A stretch of 9,570 bases of DNA, taken from positions 1 through 9,570 of the forward strand of contig JBLYYQ010000064.1 of NCBI GenBank assembly GCA_048550035.1, written 5' to 3'. The translations under genes were made by a program, and so were the position numbers. The notes under the pieces are model-generated. The model saw only the letters and a program-made list of their open reading frames with translations, had not been told where the DNA came from and made no database searches. Origin of the DNA: JBLYYQ01 sp048550035. GTDB lineage: Bacteria > Nitrospinota_A > UBA7883 > JBLYYQ01. Below, one piece after another: positions 1 through 6,745 of this stretch (positions within the stretch are counted from its first letter, which is position 1; each line of letters begins with the position of its first letter).

Positions 1-978
1 AGTGACGATGTAACTGTATATCGTAGTGACAATATCAAGATTAAAGTTGAAAAGAGTAGTCCCAAGAAGCAAGATTTGCCTAAGAAGCAAGGCGATCAAT
101 CCAAGAGTGCTGTTACCCAATCTAAAGTTAATCTGGATTCAGCTCGTACATACAAGGCTAAAAGAGGTGATACACTATCAGCAATTTTACGATCACGTGG
201 AGTTAAGGGGAAAGATAAGAATCGATTTATAGTAGCGCTATATGAGAGCAATAAAGATTCGTTTATAGAGTCTAATTTGCATGGTCTATTGCAAGGTGCA
301 AGCTTAAACTTTGAATCGGTTGAGGCAAATGCAGCTAAGATTACTGACCAAGAGGCCACTCTGATTGTTGATCAGCATTGGGGTCAATGGCGGCAATGGC
401 GTCTTAGTCTGGTTTCTGATAATTTGGCGAGTCTCAATGCCCCTATAAAAAATATCAAGAGCAAGCAACCTTCAAAACCGTTAACTGAAATAGCTAAACA
501 AGAAGGCGAAATTGCAAAGAATAATCGATATGTTATTCATGTTGCATCGTTTAAGAATCATGAACAGTCGAAACAGTTGGTTAAGGTGTTAAGGTCGAAA
601 GGCTTCAATGCCTACGAGACAACAGCCGACATTGCAGGGAAAGGTCTGTTTCAGCGGGTATTAATTGATCGTTTTTCAGATCGAGGAGAAGCGATTGAAT
701 ATGCTAGTAAGATTAAGTATGAAGGAACATTAAGCTACGCACGAGTATTAGAGCTTCCATATGCTATTAAAGTTGGATTGCATGTCCCATCGGCTGCAGG
801 TGAGCTTCTATTAGAGGAGCTCAACAGAGCTGGCGCCAATGGCGCCCACATGCTAAAGTATGATAATAACGATAATGTAATCACACTTTTTGGTGCGTAT
901 ACAACTAAGAAAGAAGCAGACGTAGTAGCAGCTGACCTAAGTGCTAAAGGTTATCATTCAGCTGTAGTTATGCCATAA
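1..978 (+). CDS. SPOR-domain cell-envelope protein with FimV/LysM-like segment (5' end outside window)
   Basis: The reading frame is open from base 1, so the true start and any signal or anchor segment lie upstream; 325 codons are visible. Visible residues about 50-105 begin with a LysM-like YKAKRGDTLSAIL and continue into a stretch (FIVALYESNKDSFIESNLHG) that resembles the LysM-like N-terminal region of FimV/HubP proteins. Residues about 177-240 form a SPOR repeat (YVIHVASFKNHEQSKQLV, then LFQRVLIDRF), and residues about 250-325 look like a second, more diverged SPOR repeat ending at the stop. SPOR domains bind denuded septal peptidoglycan, so a periplasmic role in division or wall maintenance is likely by family. 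A TTG at 76 could be taken as a start, but it sits inside the same open frame with no ribosome binding site. The next gene follows after 37 bp. The SPOR call is fairly sure; the FimV likeness is weaker. Confidence 0.75.
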   Translation, partial: SDDVTVYRSDNIKIKVEKSSPKKQDLPKKQGDQSKSAVTQSKVNLDSARTYKAKRGDTLSAILRSRGVKGKDKNRFIVALYESNKDSFIESNLHGLLQGASLNFESVEANAAKITDQEATLIVDQHWGQWRQWRLSLVSDNLASLNAPIKNIKSKQPSKPLTEIAKQEGEIAKNNRYVIHVASFKNHEQSKQLVKVLRSKGFNAYETTADIAGKGLFQRVLIDRFSDRGEAIEYASKIKYEGTLSYARVLELPYAIKVGLHVPSAAGELLLEELNRAGANGAHMLKYDNNDNVITLFGAYTTKKEADVVAADLSAKGYHSAVVMP

Positions 979-1015
979 CAACAACCTAGATTAATCAATT
1001 TTAAAAAAGTGAACT

Positions 1016-2335
1016 ATGAATAAGACATTAGCATTTAAAGGACTTCGCTATAATAGTGCCAAGGTAGGCGATATAGAAGAGGTCATTGCACCACCTTATG
1101 ATGTAATTTCATCAGACCATCAAGATATACTTTACAGTCGTAATCCGAAAAACATCATCAGATTGATATTGGGCAAAGAGTATCCGTTAGATTGCGAAGG
1201 TAACAATAGATATAGTAGATCGCAAAAGAGCTTTGAAGAGTGGATAGCGGATGGAACATTGGTCGAGGAGAAAAGTCCATCAATCTACCTTTGTGCGCAC
1301 CGATTTAAATTAGGCGGTCAAGAGGAAGAGCGGATTGGTGTTATAGTCAGGCGGAAATTAGAGCGATTTGGTGAAGGATCAATTCATCCACATGAACGGA
1401 CATTAGCAGGTCCTAAGATAGACCGTTTAAAACTGACAAGAAGCTGCAAGGCAAATTTTTCGCAAGTGTTTGGTCTATATCATGACAGCAACTTGACAAT
1501 AGATGATATATGGCGTTCATATATGCAAAATAATGAAGCTGATATAACGGTAAATGAAAGTAGTGGTGAAAGTTCTCGAATCTGGGTAATAAGTGATAAA
1601 GCGATTTTAGATAAAGTACTATCATTTTTTGAAGATATCCAGATTGTAATAGCAGATGGTCACCACCGTTATGAGACCGCGTTAGCCTATCAAGAGGAGC
1701 AATTAGCGACATCGACTTTAAGTGATGATCCATCAAATTATGTGATGATGTTTTTAGCAAACTCAGCAGCAGCAGGATTTAAGGTTTTACCTACCCATCG
1801 AGTTCTGCTTAACTCTGCTAACGGAAACTATGACAATTTTGTCAAGAAGCTCGAAGAGTATTTCACCGTTGAGCAGGTTGCGATATCTAAAGATGATATA
1901 TCAGAGCTAGAGGATAGATTGCTTGCGAAAAAGGATGCCAAGCTACCATCGATTGGACTTATTCTTTCTGAAGATAGTGGAATGTTGCTAAATTTTATTA
2001 ATAAGGATAGTTACTTAAAATTAGTAGAGGATCTGCCTGAGCCTGAAGAGCTAAAGTTATTAGATGTCTCAATTTTGCAAAATCTCATATTTGAGCAGAT
2101 GTTGAATATAACAAAAGAGCAGGTAGCAAATAAGGTTGACGTTAAGTTTACAGTTGACTCTAAACATGCAAAAAAGTTAGTCGATAGTGGTGCGGCAACA
2201 GCCACATTTTTACTCAATAGCATCGATATTGAGAAGGTTTACGAAGTTGCCAAGAGTGGATACACGATGCCACAAAAGTCGACATACTTTTATCCAAAAC
2301 TGCTATCTGGTCTTGTTATTAATAAGCTCTGCTGA
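1016..2335 (+). CDS. DUF1015 family protein
   Basis: The 439-residue product carries the hallmarks of the DUF1015 (COG4198) family along its whole length. These are an N-terminal FKGLRYN and IAPPYDVIS (about 24-32), SIHPHERTLAGPKIDRL (about 122-138), ADGHHRYETAL (213-223), a VLPTHRVL stretch, and a C-terminal tail rich in aromatic residues (TYFYPKLLSGLV). The His/Arg/Asp-rich ADGHHRYE block suggests an active or metal-binding site, but the family has no established reaction that I can name. No signal peptide or membrane segment is visible, so it is likely cytoplasmic. The ATG at 1016 fits the normal family N-terminus; the upstream AAGTGA gives only a weak ribosome binding site. It ends 7 bp before engB, implying co-transcription. 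The family assignment is firm and the function is unknown. Confidence 0.9.
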   Translation: MNKTLAFKGLRYNSAKVGDIEEVIAPPYDVISSDHQDILYSRNPKNIIRLILGKEYPLDCEGNNRYSRSQKSFEEWIADGTLVEEKSPSIYLCAHRFKLGGQEEERIGVIVRRKLERFGEGSIHPHERTLAGPKIDRLKLTRSCKANFSQVFGLYHDSNLTIDDIWRSYMQNNEADITVNESSGESSRIWVISDKAILDKVLSFFEDIQIVIADGHHRYETALAYQEEQLATSTLSDDPSNYVMMFLANSAAAGFKVLPTHRVLLNSANGNYDNFVKKLEEYFTVEQVAISKDDISELEDRLLAKKDAKLPSIGLILSEDSGMLLNFINKDSYLKLVEDLPEPEELKLLDVSILQNLIFEQMLNITKEQVANKVDVKFTVDSKHAKKLVDSGAATATFLLNSIDIEKVYEVAKSGYTMPQKSTYFYPKLLSGLVINKLC

Positions 2336-2342
2336 GAGTCCA

Positions 2343-2948
2343 ATGAAGGTTTTAAAAGCAGAGTTTATACTTTCTGCGTTCGCAATAGATGACTGCCCTG
2401 AAACCGATCTGCCAGAAATTGCAATTACAGGGCGTTCCAATGTAGGCAAATCGACATTGATAAATTTTATTACAACACGAAAAGGAATCGCTCAAACATC
2501 AAAGACTCCAGGCAAGACTCGAGCGTTAAATTTTTTCAATATCAATGATCAGTTCATGTTAGTTGATACGCCAGGCTATGGTTATGCAAAAGGTGGGCTT
2601 GCTCATCAAGCGAAGTGGGCGACATTAATTGAGAGCTATCTAAAACATAGAACAAATTTGAAGGGAGTCTTAGCCCTGTTAGACTCAAGGCGGCTACCTT
2701 CTGATAAGGATATAGCACTTTTTGAGTGGTTAGCATATTATAATATTAATACTAAAATCTTGCTCACTAAGATCGATAAGATCTCAAAGAATAAAAGAGC
2801 ATCTCAAAAAGCTAAGATTTTCAAATTATTACCACCGCTTAATATAGGTCAAGAAGATTTAATAGATAGCTCTGCATTAAAAAAGATAGGTAAGAGTTCT
2901 ATTTTGTCTAATATAAAGGATATGATTTTAGCTGATCACATGTTATAA
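2343..2948 (+). CDS. engB: Ribosome biogenesis GTPase EngB/YsxC/YihA
   Basis: This 201-residue protein has the full set of GTPase motifs of the EngB family. They are the P-loop GRSNVGKS (30-37), TPGKTR at the switch region (55-60), DTPGYGYAK (75-83), TKID for guanine recognition (142-145) and SSALK (176-180). Known members bind GTP and help assemble the large ribosomal subunit in the cytoplasm. Length is normal (about 195-210 residues). The frame stays open upstream to 2187, but that part overlaps the DUF1015 gene. ATG 2343 gives the usual N-terminus and has GAGAG four bases upstream. The guanine-specificity motif reads TKID rather than the more common TKAD, a conservative change. Co-transcription with the DUF1015 gene is likely (7-bp gap); a 51-bp gap separates it from ahbA. 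Confidence 0.95.
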   Translation: MKVLKAEFILSAFAIDDCPETDLPEIAITGRSNVGKSTLINFITTRKGIAQTSKTPGKTRALNFFNINDQFMLVDTPGYGYAKGGLAHQAKWATLIESYLKHRTNLKGVLALLDSRRLPSDKDIALFEWLAYYNINTKILLTKIDKISKNKRASQKAKIFKLLPPLNIGQEDLIDSSALKKIGKSSILSNIKDMILADHML

Positions 2949-2990
2949 GCTTACTGATTGTATATAGTTTTGAAGCTACAAAAAAATAAC

Positions 2991-2994
2991 GGAG
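2991..2994 (+). promoter_or_regulatory. Ribosome binding site fixing the ahbA start
   Basis: GGAG within ACGGAG lies five bases before ATG 3000. It decides for this start over an in-frame TTG at 2958, which would add 14 residues, has no Shine-Dalgarno sequence and would precede the family's usual N-terminus. Confidence 0.7.
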
Positions 2995-2999
2995 ATTGT

Positions 3000-3491
3000 A
3001 TGGAGCTAGATAAGATAGATAAGCGTATTTTAAATCTTATTCAGACTGCCTTTCCAGTGACAAGTTTTCCCTATGATGATATAGGCAAAGAGATCGGTAT
3101 AAGTGCGGATGAAGCATTTGAGCGTACAAAACGACTACAAAGCAGTGGGACGATAAGGCGTATCGGAGCATCATTTGACTCTAGATCGTTAGGTTGGACA
3201 TCGACATTATGCGCAATAGCAACATCATCTGATAAGATCGAGATGGTTGCAAAAGTAATTAGTTCGTTTGAGTATGTGACCCACAATTATGAGCGTAATA
3301 ATCATTACAACCTCTGGTTTACACTTATAGCACCTAATGAGGAGAAGGTAGCTCAAATCATAAAATCGATTGAAGATCAAACAGGGGAAGGACCGGTTCG
3401 TAATATGCCGATGATAAAAAAATTCAAGATCAAGGTTGACTTTCAATTCAAAGAAGACGAGCAGCCGATAGCTGGTTCTAATGGCAATTAA
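3000..3491 (+). CDS. ahbA: Siroheme decarboxylase subunit AhbA (Lrp/AsnC-type)
   Basis: The 163-residue protein has an N-terminal winged-helix of the Lrp/AsnC type (about 3-60: LDKIDKRILNLIQ, then RRIGASFD at 53-60) and a C-terminal ferredoxin-like domain with VTHNYERNNHYNLWFTL (93-109). The RRIGA.FD..LG..STLCA and HNYxR...N.WFT blocks are typical of AhbA/NirD-type proteins rather than true Lrp regulators. In sulfate reducers AhbA and AhbB together remove two acetate carboxyls from siroheme, giving 12,18-didecarboxysiroheme on the route to heme. The last 11 bp overlap ahbB, so the two are translationally coupled and probably made in equal amounts. A heme d1 (NirDLGH) role is possible in principle, but no nir gene is visible and AhbA fits better. 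ahbC and ahbD are not in the window. Confidence 0.85.
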   Translation: MELDKIDKRILNLIQTAFPVTSFPYDDIGKEIGISADEAFERTKRLQSSGTIRRIGASFDSRSLGWTSTLCAIATSSDKIEMVAKVISSFEYVTHNYERNNHYNLWFTLIAPNEEKVAQIIKSIEDQTGEGPVRNMPMIKKFKIKVDFQFKEDEQPIAGSNGN

Positions 3492-3972
3492 GATAAGCAA
3501 GTTAGATCTTCAAATAATGAAGAAGCTTCAACGATCATTACCTATGACAAAGCATCCTTATAAGAGAATAGCAGAAGAGTTAGGGATAACGGAGGATGAG
3601 CTACTTTGTAAGATAAAAGAGTATGGTGACAAAGGGTACTATCGCCGTTTTGGTGCGACATTGCGTCACCAAAAGGCAGGTTTCAAAGCAAATGGGATGG
3701 GAATTTGGTCTGTTCCAGATCCTGCTAAACGAGAATCGGTTGGTGAGATATTAGCTAATCGACCTGAGGTTTCACATGCGTATGAGCGTCCTGCATTTCA
3801 TGATTGGCCTTACCATATATTTACCATGATTCATGCTACTTCAGTCGACGAGGTGAAGGCGATTGCCAAGTTAATGAGCGAAGAATCCAAGATAACTAAG
3901 TATGACATTCTTTTTTCAAGTCGTGAGTTTAAAAAGAGTTCGATGCAATATTTTGATCTTTGGAACGAATAG
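3481..3972 (+). CDS. ahbB: Siroheme decarboxylase subunit AhbB (Lrp/AsnC-type)
   Basis: This paralogue of the preceding gene is also 163 residues long. A winged-helix (about 5-60; LDLQIMKKLQ, then YYRRFGATLRH at 53-63) is followed by a ferredoxin-like domain with VSHAYERPAFHDWPYHIFTM (97-116) and IH directly after it. RRFGA.L.H and YxRP...DWPY...TMIH are the marks of AhbB/NirL-type subunits; the conserved histidines of this region are implicated in siroheme binding and decarboxylation in studied relatives. It should form a heterodimer with AhbA in the cytoplasm. Its ATG lies inside the 3' end of ahbA with no clear Shine-Dalgarno sequence, so translation probably depends on coupling. The family normally reads NAM where this protein has NGM (71-73), a minor change. 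Confidence 0.87.
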   Translation: MAIKISKLDLQIMKKLQRSLPMTKHPYKRIAEELGITEDELLCKIKEYGDKGYYRRFGATLRHQKAGFKANGMGIWSVPDPAKRESVGEILANRPEVSHAYERPAFHDWPYHIFTMIHATSVDEVKAIAKLMSEESKITKYDILFSSREFKKSSMQYFDLWNE

Positions 3973-3983
3973 TAATAATAAAA

Positions 3984-3990
3984 GGGGAGG
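3984..3990 (+). promoter_or_regulatory. Strong ribosome binding site of the PfkB-family kinase gene
   Basis: GGGGAGG is followed by four bases and then ATG 3995. It is among the best Shine-Dalgarno sequences in the window and rules out longer in-frame starts that would run back into ahbB. Confidence 0.75.
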
Positions 3991-3994
3991 TTTA

Positions 3995-4927
3995 ATGAGT
4001 TTGCTAGCAGTTGGGACTCTGGGGTATGATGATATCAAAACTCCATTTGGGACACGCAAACGTGTACTAGGAGGGAGTGGAGCGCATTTTGCACTCTCAG
4101 CTACATTCTTTACAAAAGTTATGCTAGTTGCAGTCATAGGGAACGATTTCAAGTCAGATGATTTTGAGCTTTTAGCTAGTAGAAATATAGATACTGATGG
4201 CGTTCAAGAATTAGAAGGGAAATCATTTCATTGGTCAGGCGAGTACGGATATGATCTAAGTGAAGCGCAGACACTAAGTACAGATATTAATGTGTTAGCT
4301 AAATTCCATCCTGCCCTTCCAGAGCATTATGAAGATGCAAAATATATATTTCTAGGGAACATAGCCCCAAATTTACAGATGGAGGTATTAGAACAGGTAA
4401 AGAATCCAACATTGATTTCGCTAGATAGTATGGATTTTTGGATTAAAAATGATCGCCAACGGTTGATAGAGATGATTAAGAAGATCGATATTTTGCTTAT
4501 CAATGAAGGTGAAGCTAGGATGTTAACGGGCGAACCTAACCTTACGAAGGCTGCTAAATATTTAGAGAGTTTAGGTGTTAAAATTATTGTCATCAAGCGA
4601 GGCGAGTATGGAGCCTTACTATTTTCTGAGAATGATATTTTTTCAGCTCCAGCTTATCCATTAGAACATGTCTTTGATCCAACAGGAGCCGGAGATAGTT
4701 TTGCAGGTGGTTTTATGGGTAGTTTAGCACGGAAGCAGGCAACAGAATCTCTTAATGCAAAAGATTTACGACAGGCGATAATAGCAGGCTCTGTTATGGC
4801 ATCATTCGCGGTTGAGAAGTTTGGAGTTGAAAGGGTTAGTAAGCTAAAAAAGCAAGAGATTCTAGAGAGATTTAATCGATTTAAGCATTTAACCCATTTT
4901 GATCCGATAGATACAAATTTAAGCTAA
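3995..4927 (+). CDS. PfkB/ribokinase family sugar or nucleoside kinase, substrate unknown
   Basis: The 310-residue length is usual for the family. The first PfkB signature region is LGGSGAHFA (25-33), with the diglycine hinge at G26-G27. The second signature is DPTGAGDSFAGGF (228-240), where GAGD forms the anion hole and D234 is the expected catalytic base. INEGEARMLTG in the middle is the typical NxxE region that helps bind magnesium and phosphate. The enzyme should transfer phosphate from ATP to a hydroxymethyl group of a sugar or nucleoside in the cytoplasm. The N-terminus GTLGYDDIKTPFG resembles a group of bacterial PfkB kinases usually labelled only 'sugar kinase'. Neighbours (heme synthesis upstream, a small membrane protein 9 bp downstream) do not reveal the substrate. 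The family call is firm; any substrate name would be a guess. Confidence 0.88.
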   Translation: MSLLAVGTLGYDDIKTPFGTRKRVLGGSGAHFALSATFFTKVMLVAVIGNDFKSDDFELLASRNIDTDGVQELEGKSFHWSGEYGYDLSEAQTLSTDINVLAKFHPALPEHYEDAKYIFLGNIAPNLQMEVLEQVKNPTLISLDSMDFWIKNDRQRLIEMIKKIDILLINEGEARMLTGEPNLTKAAKYLESLGVKIIVIKRGEYGALLFSENDIFSAPAYPLEHVFDPTGAGDSFAGGFMGSLARKQATESLNAKDLRQAIIAGSVMASFAVEKFGVERVSKLKKQEILERFNRFKHLTHFDPIDTNLS

Positions 4928-4936
4928 ATATATCTT

Positions 4937-5275
4937 ATGGAAGAAGGGAGCGATCCTAGCAAGGATAATCAGGTAAGTAAGTTTGATCTAATAATAGCTA
5001 CCATTCTAGCTCCAGGGTTGGGCCATTTCCAGATTGGAAAGAAGAGAGCAGGGGTGATTATATTTAGCATCTTTTCTCTCCTATTTGTATATATTTGCAT
5101 AATGCTGTTTTTCTCAATATGGGGTATAGAATCGGATTCTGCAAGCATCGCAGAGATTCAGCGATTAATCATTGAGAGAGAGCAAGAACATGGGTACATC
5201 AAGAAACTCTTCATTGGACTTATTTGCAGTGCTGCAGTAGTGCTCTATGCAATAATTGATTTACTCAGGAGATAA
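4937..5275 (+). CDS. Small membrane protein with PGLGH motif
   Basis: This 112-residue product is not one I can name. A charged, probably cytoplasmic N-terminus (1-15) precedes APGLGHFQIGKKRAG (25-39), which recalls the PGLGxxxxGxxxxG turn of small TM2-like and DUF5683-like membrane proteins. A strongly hydrophobic helix follows (about 40-62), then a charged, possibly helical loop (about 64-88, IQRLIIEREQEHG) and a second hydrophobic helix (about 90-109). The protein ends in RR. It is probably an inner-membrane protein with two or three passes. It starts 9 bp after the kinase gene with no clear ribosome binding site and stops one base before the TTG start of rsmD, so it is embedded in the operon and likely real. 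Its function is unknown. Confidence 0.7.
   Translation: MEEGSDPSKDNQVSKFDLIIATILAPGLGHFQIGKKRAGVIIFSIFSLLFVYICIMLFFSIWGIESDSASIAEIQRLIIEREQEHGYIKKLFIGLICSAAVVLYAIIDLLRR
5267..5271 (+). promoter_or_regulatory. Ribosome binding site deciding the TTG start of rsmD
   Basis: AGGAG lies five bases before TTG 5277 and sits inside the last codons of the membrane-protein gene. It supports TTG 5277 rather than the in-frame TTG at 5256, which would add seven residues (ending SGDK) not usual for RsmD. Confidence 0.75.
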
Positions 5276-5276
5276 G

Positions 5277-5831
5277 TTGAGAATTATTGGAGGTCGCTTT
5301 AAAGGTGCAAAGCTCCATTTGGCATCTAAGGGTGACTTTAGACCTACCAGTTCAGTTGTAAAAGAGGCACTTTTCAATATCATAGCTGATAAAGTAGCAG
5401 GGAGCACCTTCCTAGATCTATATGCAGGTAGCTGCGCAGTTGGGGTAGAAGCGTTCTCAAGAGGTAGTAAATCTGTAACATTTGTTGATAAAATATTATA
5501 TCAAACCCAAATTAGCAAAATCAGAGAGATCACAGGCGATAGTTTTATAGAGCTACGATTTGTAAAATCAGATGTGGTCAAATTTTTAGAATCTACTCTA
5601 TCTTCAAAGATGAAATATGACATTATTTTTGCAGATCCACCATGGGGTGATCCATATGATGAATCACTGTTTCAGCTAAGTTTGAGGCTGCTAAGCGAGG
5701 GAGGAGTTTTTATTGTAGAGAGCTATAAGAAGTCTTTGCTGCCAGCAGAAGATACTGTAGAGGGGTTAGGTATATCTGTTGATAAGCGGCGATATGGTGA
5801 TACAAAGCTTAGCTTCTATCAAAAAATATAA
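5277..5831 (+). CDS. rsmD: 16S rRNA (guanine(966)-N(2))-methyltransferase RsmD
   Basis: The 184-residue protein begins with the canonical RsmD start MRIIGGRFKGAKL. It continues with RPTSSVVKEALFNI (22-35), the SAM-binding motif LDLYAGSCAVGVEAFSRGS (46-64) and the catalytic DPPWG (120-124, the N-methyltransferase [DN]PP[FYW] motif). Known members methylate G966 of 16S rRNA in the small subunit, using SAM. The SAM loop reads GSCAVG where GSGALG or GTGALG is common. The gene uses a TTG start, has a one-base gap to the preceding gene and is followed by a strong terminator that overlaps its stop codon. coaD, a frequent downstream partner of rsmD in many bacteria, is absent here. Identification is confident. 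Confidence 0.93.
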   Translation: MRIIGGRFKGAKLHLASKGDFRPTSSVVKEALFNIIADKVAGSTFLDLYAGSCAVGVEAFSRGSKSVTFVDKILYQTQISKIREITGDSFIELRFVKSDVVKFLESTLSSKMKYDIIFADPPWGDPYDESLFQLSLRLLSEGGVFIVESYKKSLLPAEDTVEGLGISVDKRRYGDTKLSFYQKI

Positions 5832-5849
5832 CTTTGATAGAAGCTTTTT
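5811..5849 (+). terminator. Rho-independent terminator after rsmD
   Basis: A perfect 13-bp inverted repeat (AGCTTCTATCAAA at 5811-5823 and TTTGATAGAAGCT at 5833-5845) encloses a 9-base loop. The 3' arm is followed by TTTT (5846-5849), giving five T in a row with the last base of the arm. The 5' arm lies within the last rsmD codons and the TAA stop is in the loop. On the minus strand there is no comparable T-run after the stem, so it appears to serve mainly the left operon rather than the convergent slipin gene. Confidence 0.88.
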
Positions 5850-5887
5850 CAACTATAAAGAGAGAGCCTCGCTATAGCCAGATAGAA

Positions 5888-6646
5888 TTACGAACTTTGA
5901 CTCCCCTTATGTTTAGGTAGAAATGGTTCTAGCAAATTAATAGGGAGTGGAAAGAATGTAGTGCTATTATTTTCAGAGCTAATCTCATTCATAGTTTGTA
6001 GATATCTAAGAGTTAAGGCAGATGGATTTTTATCAAGAATGACAGCCGCTTCACCTAATTTTGTAGCAGCTTGAAACTCACCTTCTGCACTGATAATTTT
6101 AGCCCTTCGTTCTCTTTCCGCTTCAGCTTGCTTTGCCATCGCACGTTGCATTTCAGTTGGGAGGTCAACATGTTTAATTTCAACATTCTCAATTTTGATT
6201 CCCCACGGATCGGTTCTGATATCTAATATATTTTTTAGTTCGACATTAATTTTATCTCGTTCTGAGAGAAGTTCATCTAATTCGACCTGTCCTAGCACAG
6301 AGCGGAGCGAAGTCTGAGAGAGCTGTCCTGTTGCATAATAAAAATCTTCAACCTCAACAATAGCCTTGTCAGGATCTAACACTTTGAAGTAGACAACAGC
6401 ATTAACCTTAACAGAGACATTATCTTTAGTGATGATATCTTGGGTTGGGATATCCAATGTAACGACCCGCAATGAGATCCGTACCATGGTGTCAATAACA
6501 GGCAAGACAACGATCAGCCCAGGTCCCTTAACCCTAAATAACCGTCCAATTCTAAATACAACTCCCCGCTCATATTCATTTAGTACTTTCACAGATACAG
6601 AAAGTAATGCTACAACCGCAGCAAGAACAAAGATTGCTATATTCAT
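5888..6646 (-). CDS. Slipin (stomatin-like SPFH/band 7 membrane protein)
   Basis: The 252-residue protein has one N-terminal membrane segment (about 2-19, IAIFVLAAVVALLSV). The slipin signature NEYERGVVFRIGRL (23-36) follows, then a full SPFH domain with KGPGL, TLDIPTQDIITKDNVSV, QTSLRSVLGQVELDELL and WGIKIENVEIKHVDLP. The helical AMAKQAEAERERRAKIISAE region and a C-terminal FFPLPI complete the family pattern. Slipins oligomerise on the membrane and form microdomains; in bacteria and archaea they are often paired with an NfeD-type protease or scaffold gene. Such a partner is missing here, and the gene stands alone between divergent trpG and convergent rsmD. ATG 6646 has GAGG five bases upstream on the coding strand. 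The frame extends 26 residues further upstream to 6724, but those residues are AT-rich and not typical of the family. Confidence 0.92.
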   Translation of the reverse strand: MNIAIFVLAAVVALLSVSVKVLNEYERGVVFRIGRLFRVKGPGLIVVLPVIDTMVRISLRVVTLDIPTQDIITKDNVSVKVNAVVYFKVLDPDKAIVEVEDFYYATGQLSQTSLRSVLGQVELDELLSERDKINVELKNILDIRTDPWGIKIENVEIKHVDLPTEMQRAMAKQAEAERERRAKIISAEGEFQAATKLGEAAVILDKNPSALTLRYLQTMNEISSENNSTTFFPLPINLLEPFLPKHKGSQSS

Positions 6647-6686
6647 TTGAGCCTCAGATCTGTTAATGGAAATAAGATTTTTTAAA

Positions 6687-6722
6687 ATGTAAAAAAAATA
6701 TGTTTTCATTATAATGTAGATC
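6687..6722 (+). promoter_or_regulatory. Putative promoter of the trpG-trpD-proB operon
   Basis: A perfect TATAAT -10 box lies at 6710-6715 in the very AT-rich divergent gap. Transcription would begin near 6722, giving a leader of roughly 25 bases. No convincing -35 is present; the expected position (about 6687-6692) reads ATGTAA. The box sits inside the palindrome ATTATAAT (6708-6715), so it could also act on the opposite strand for the slipin gene. No attenuator-like leader peptide or hairpin is visible ahead of trpG. Confidence 0.5.
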
Positions 6723-6745
6723 AAGTAAAAAATGAAACAAAAGTG

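Noticed and set aside
832..846. GGCGCC-AAT-GGCGCC, a GC-rich double palindrome in AT-rich DNA
   Set aside because: It lies inside the second SPOR-like repeat and is explained by coding for Gly/Ala-rich residues (AGANGAH). It has no T-run and no other copy noticed.
1413..1760. Open frame on the minus strand inside the DUF1015 gene
   Set aside because: It is antisense to a conserved gene, including its ADGHHRYE block, and the product is His/Leu-rich without any known motif.
2949..2999. Possible internal promoter between engB and ahbA
   Set aside because: TTGTAT at 2958 and TACAAA at 2977 resemble -35 and -10 boxes but are only 13 bases apart. Nothing else convincing is seen in the gap.
3000..3972. 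Reading the two Lrp-like genes as amino-acid-responsive regulators
   Set aside because: The RRIGA/RRFGA and HNYxR/YxRP..DWPY blocks, and the tandem overlapping arrangement, match the siroheme decarboxylase family instead.
6647..6724. 26-residue N-terminal extension of the slipin
   Set aside because: The extension occupies the AT-rich promoter gap and is not typical of slipins. ATG 6646 has a well-placed GAGG.
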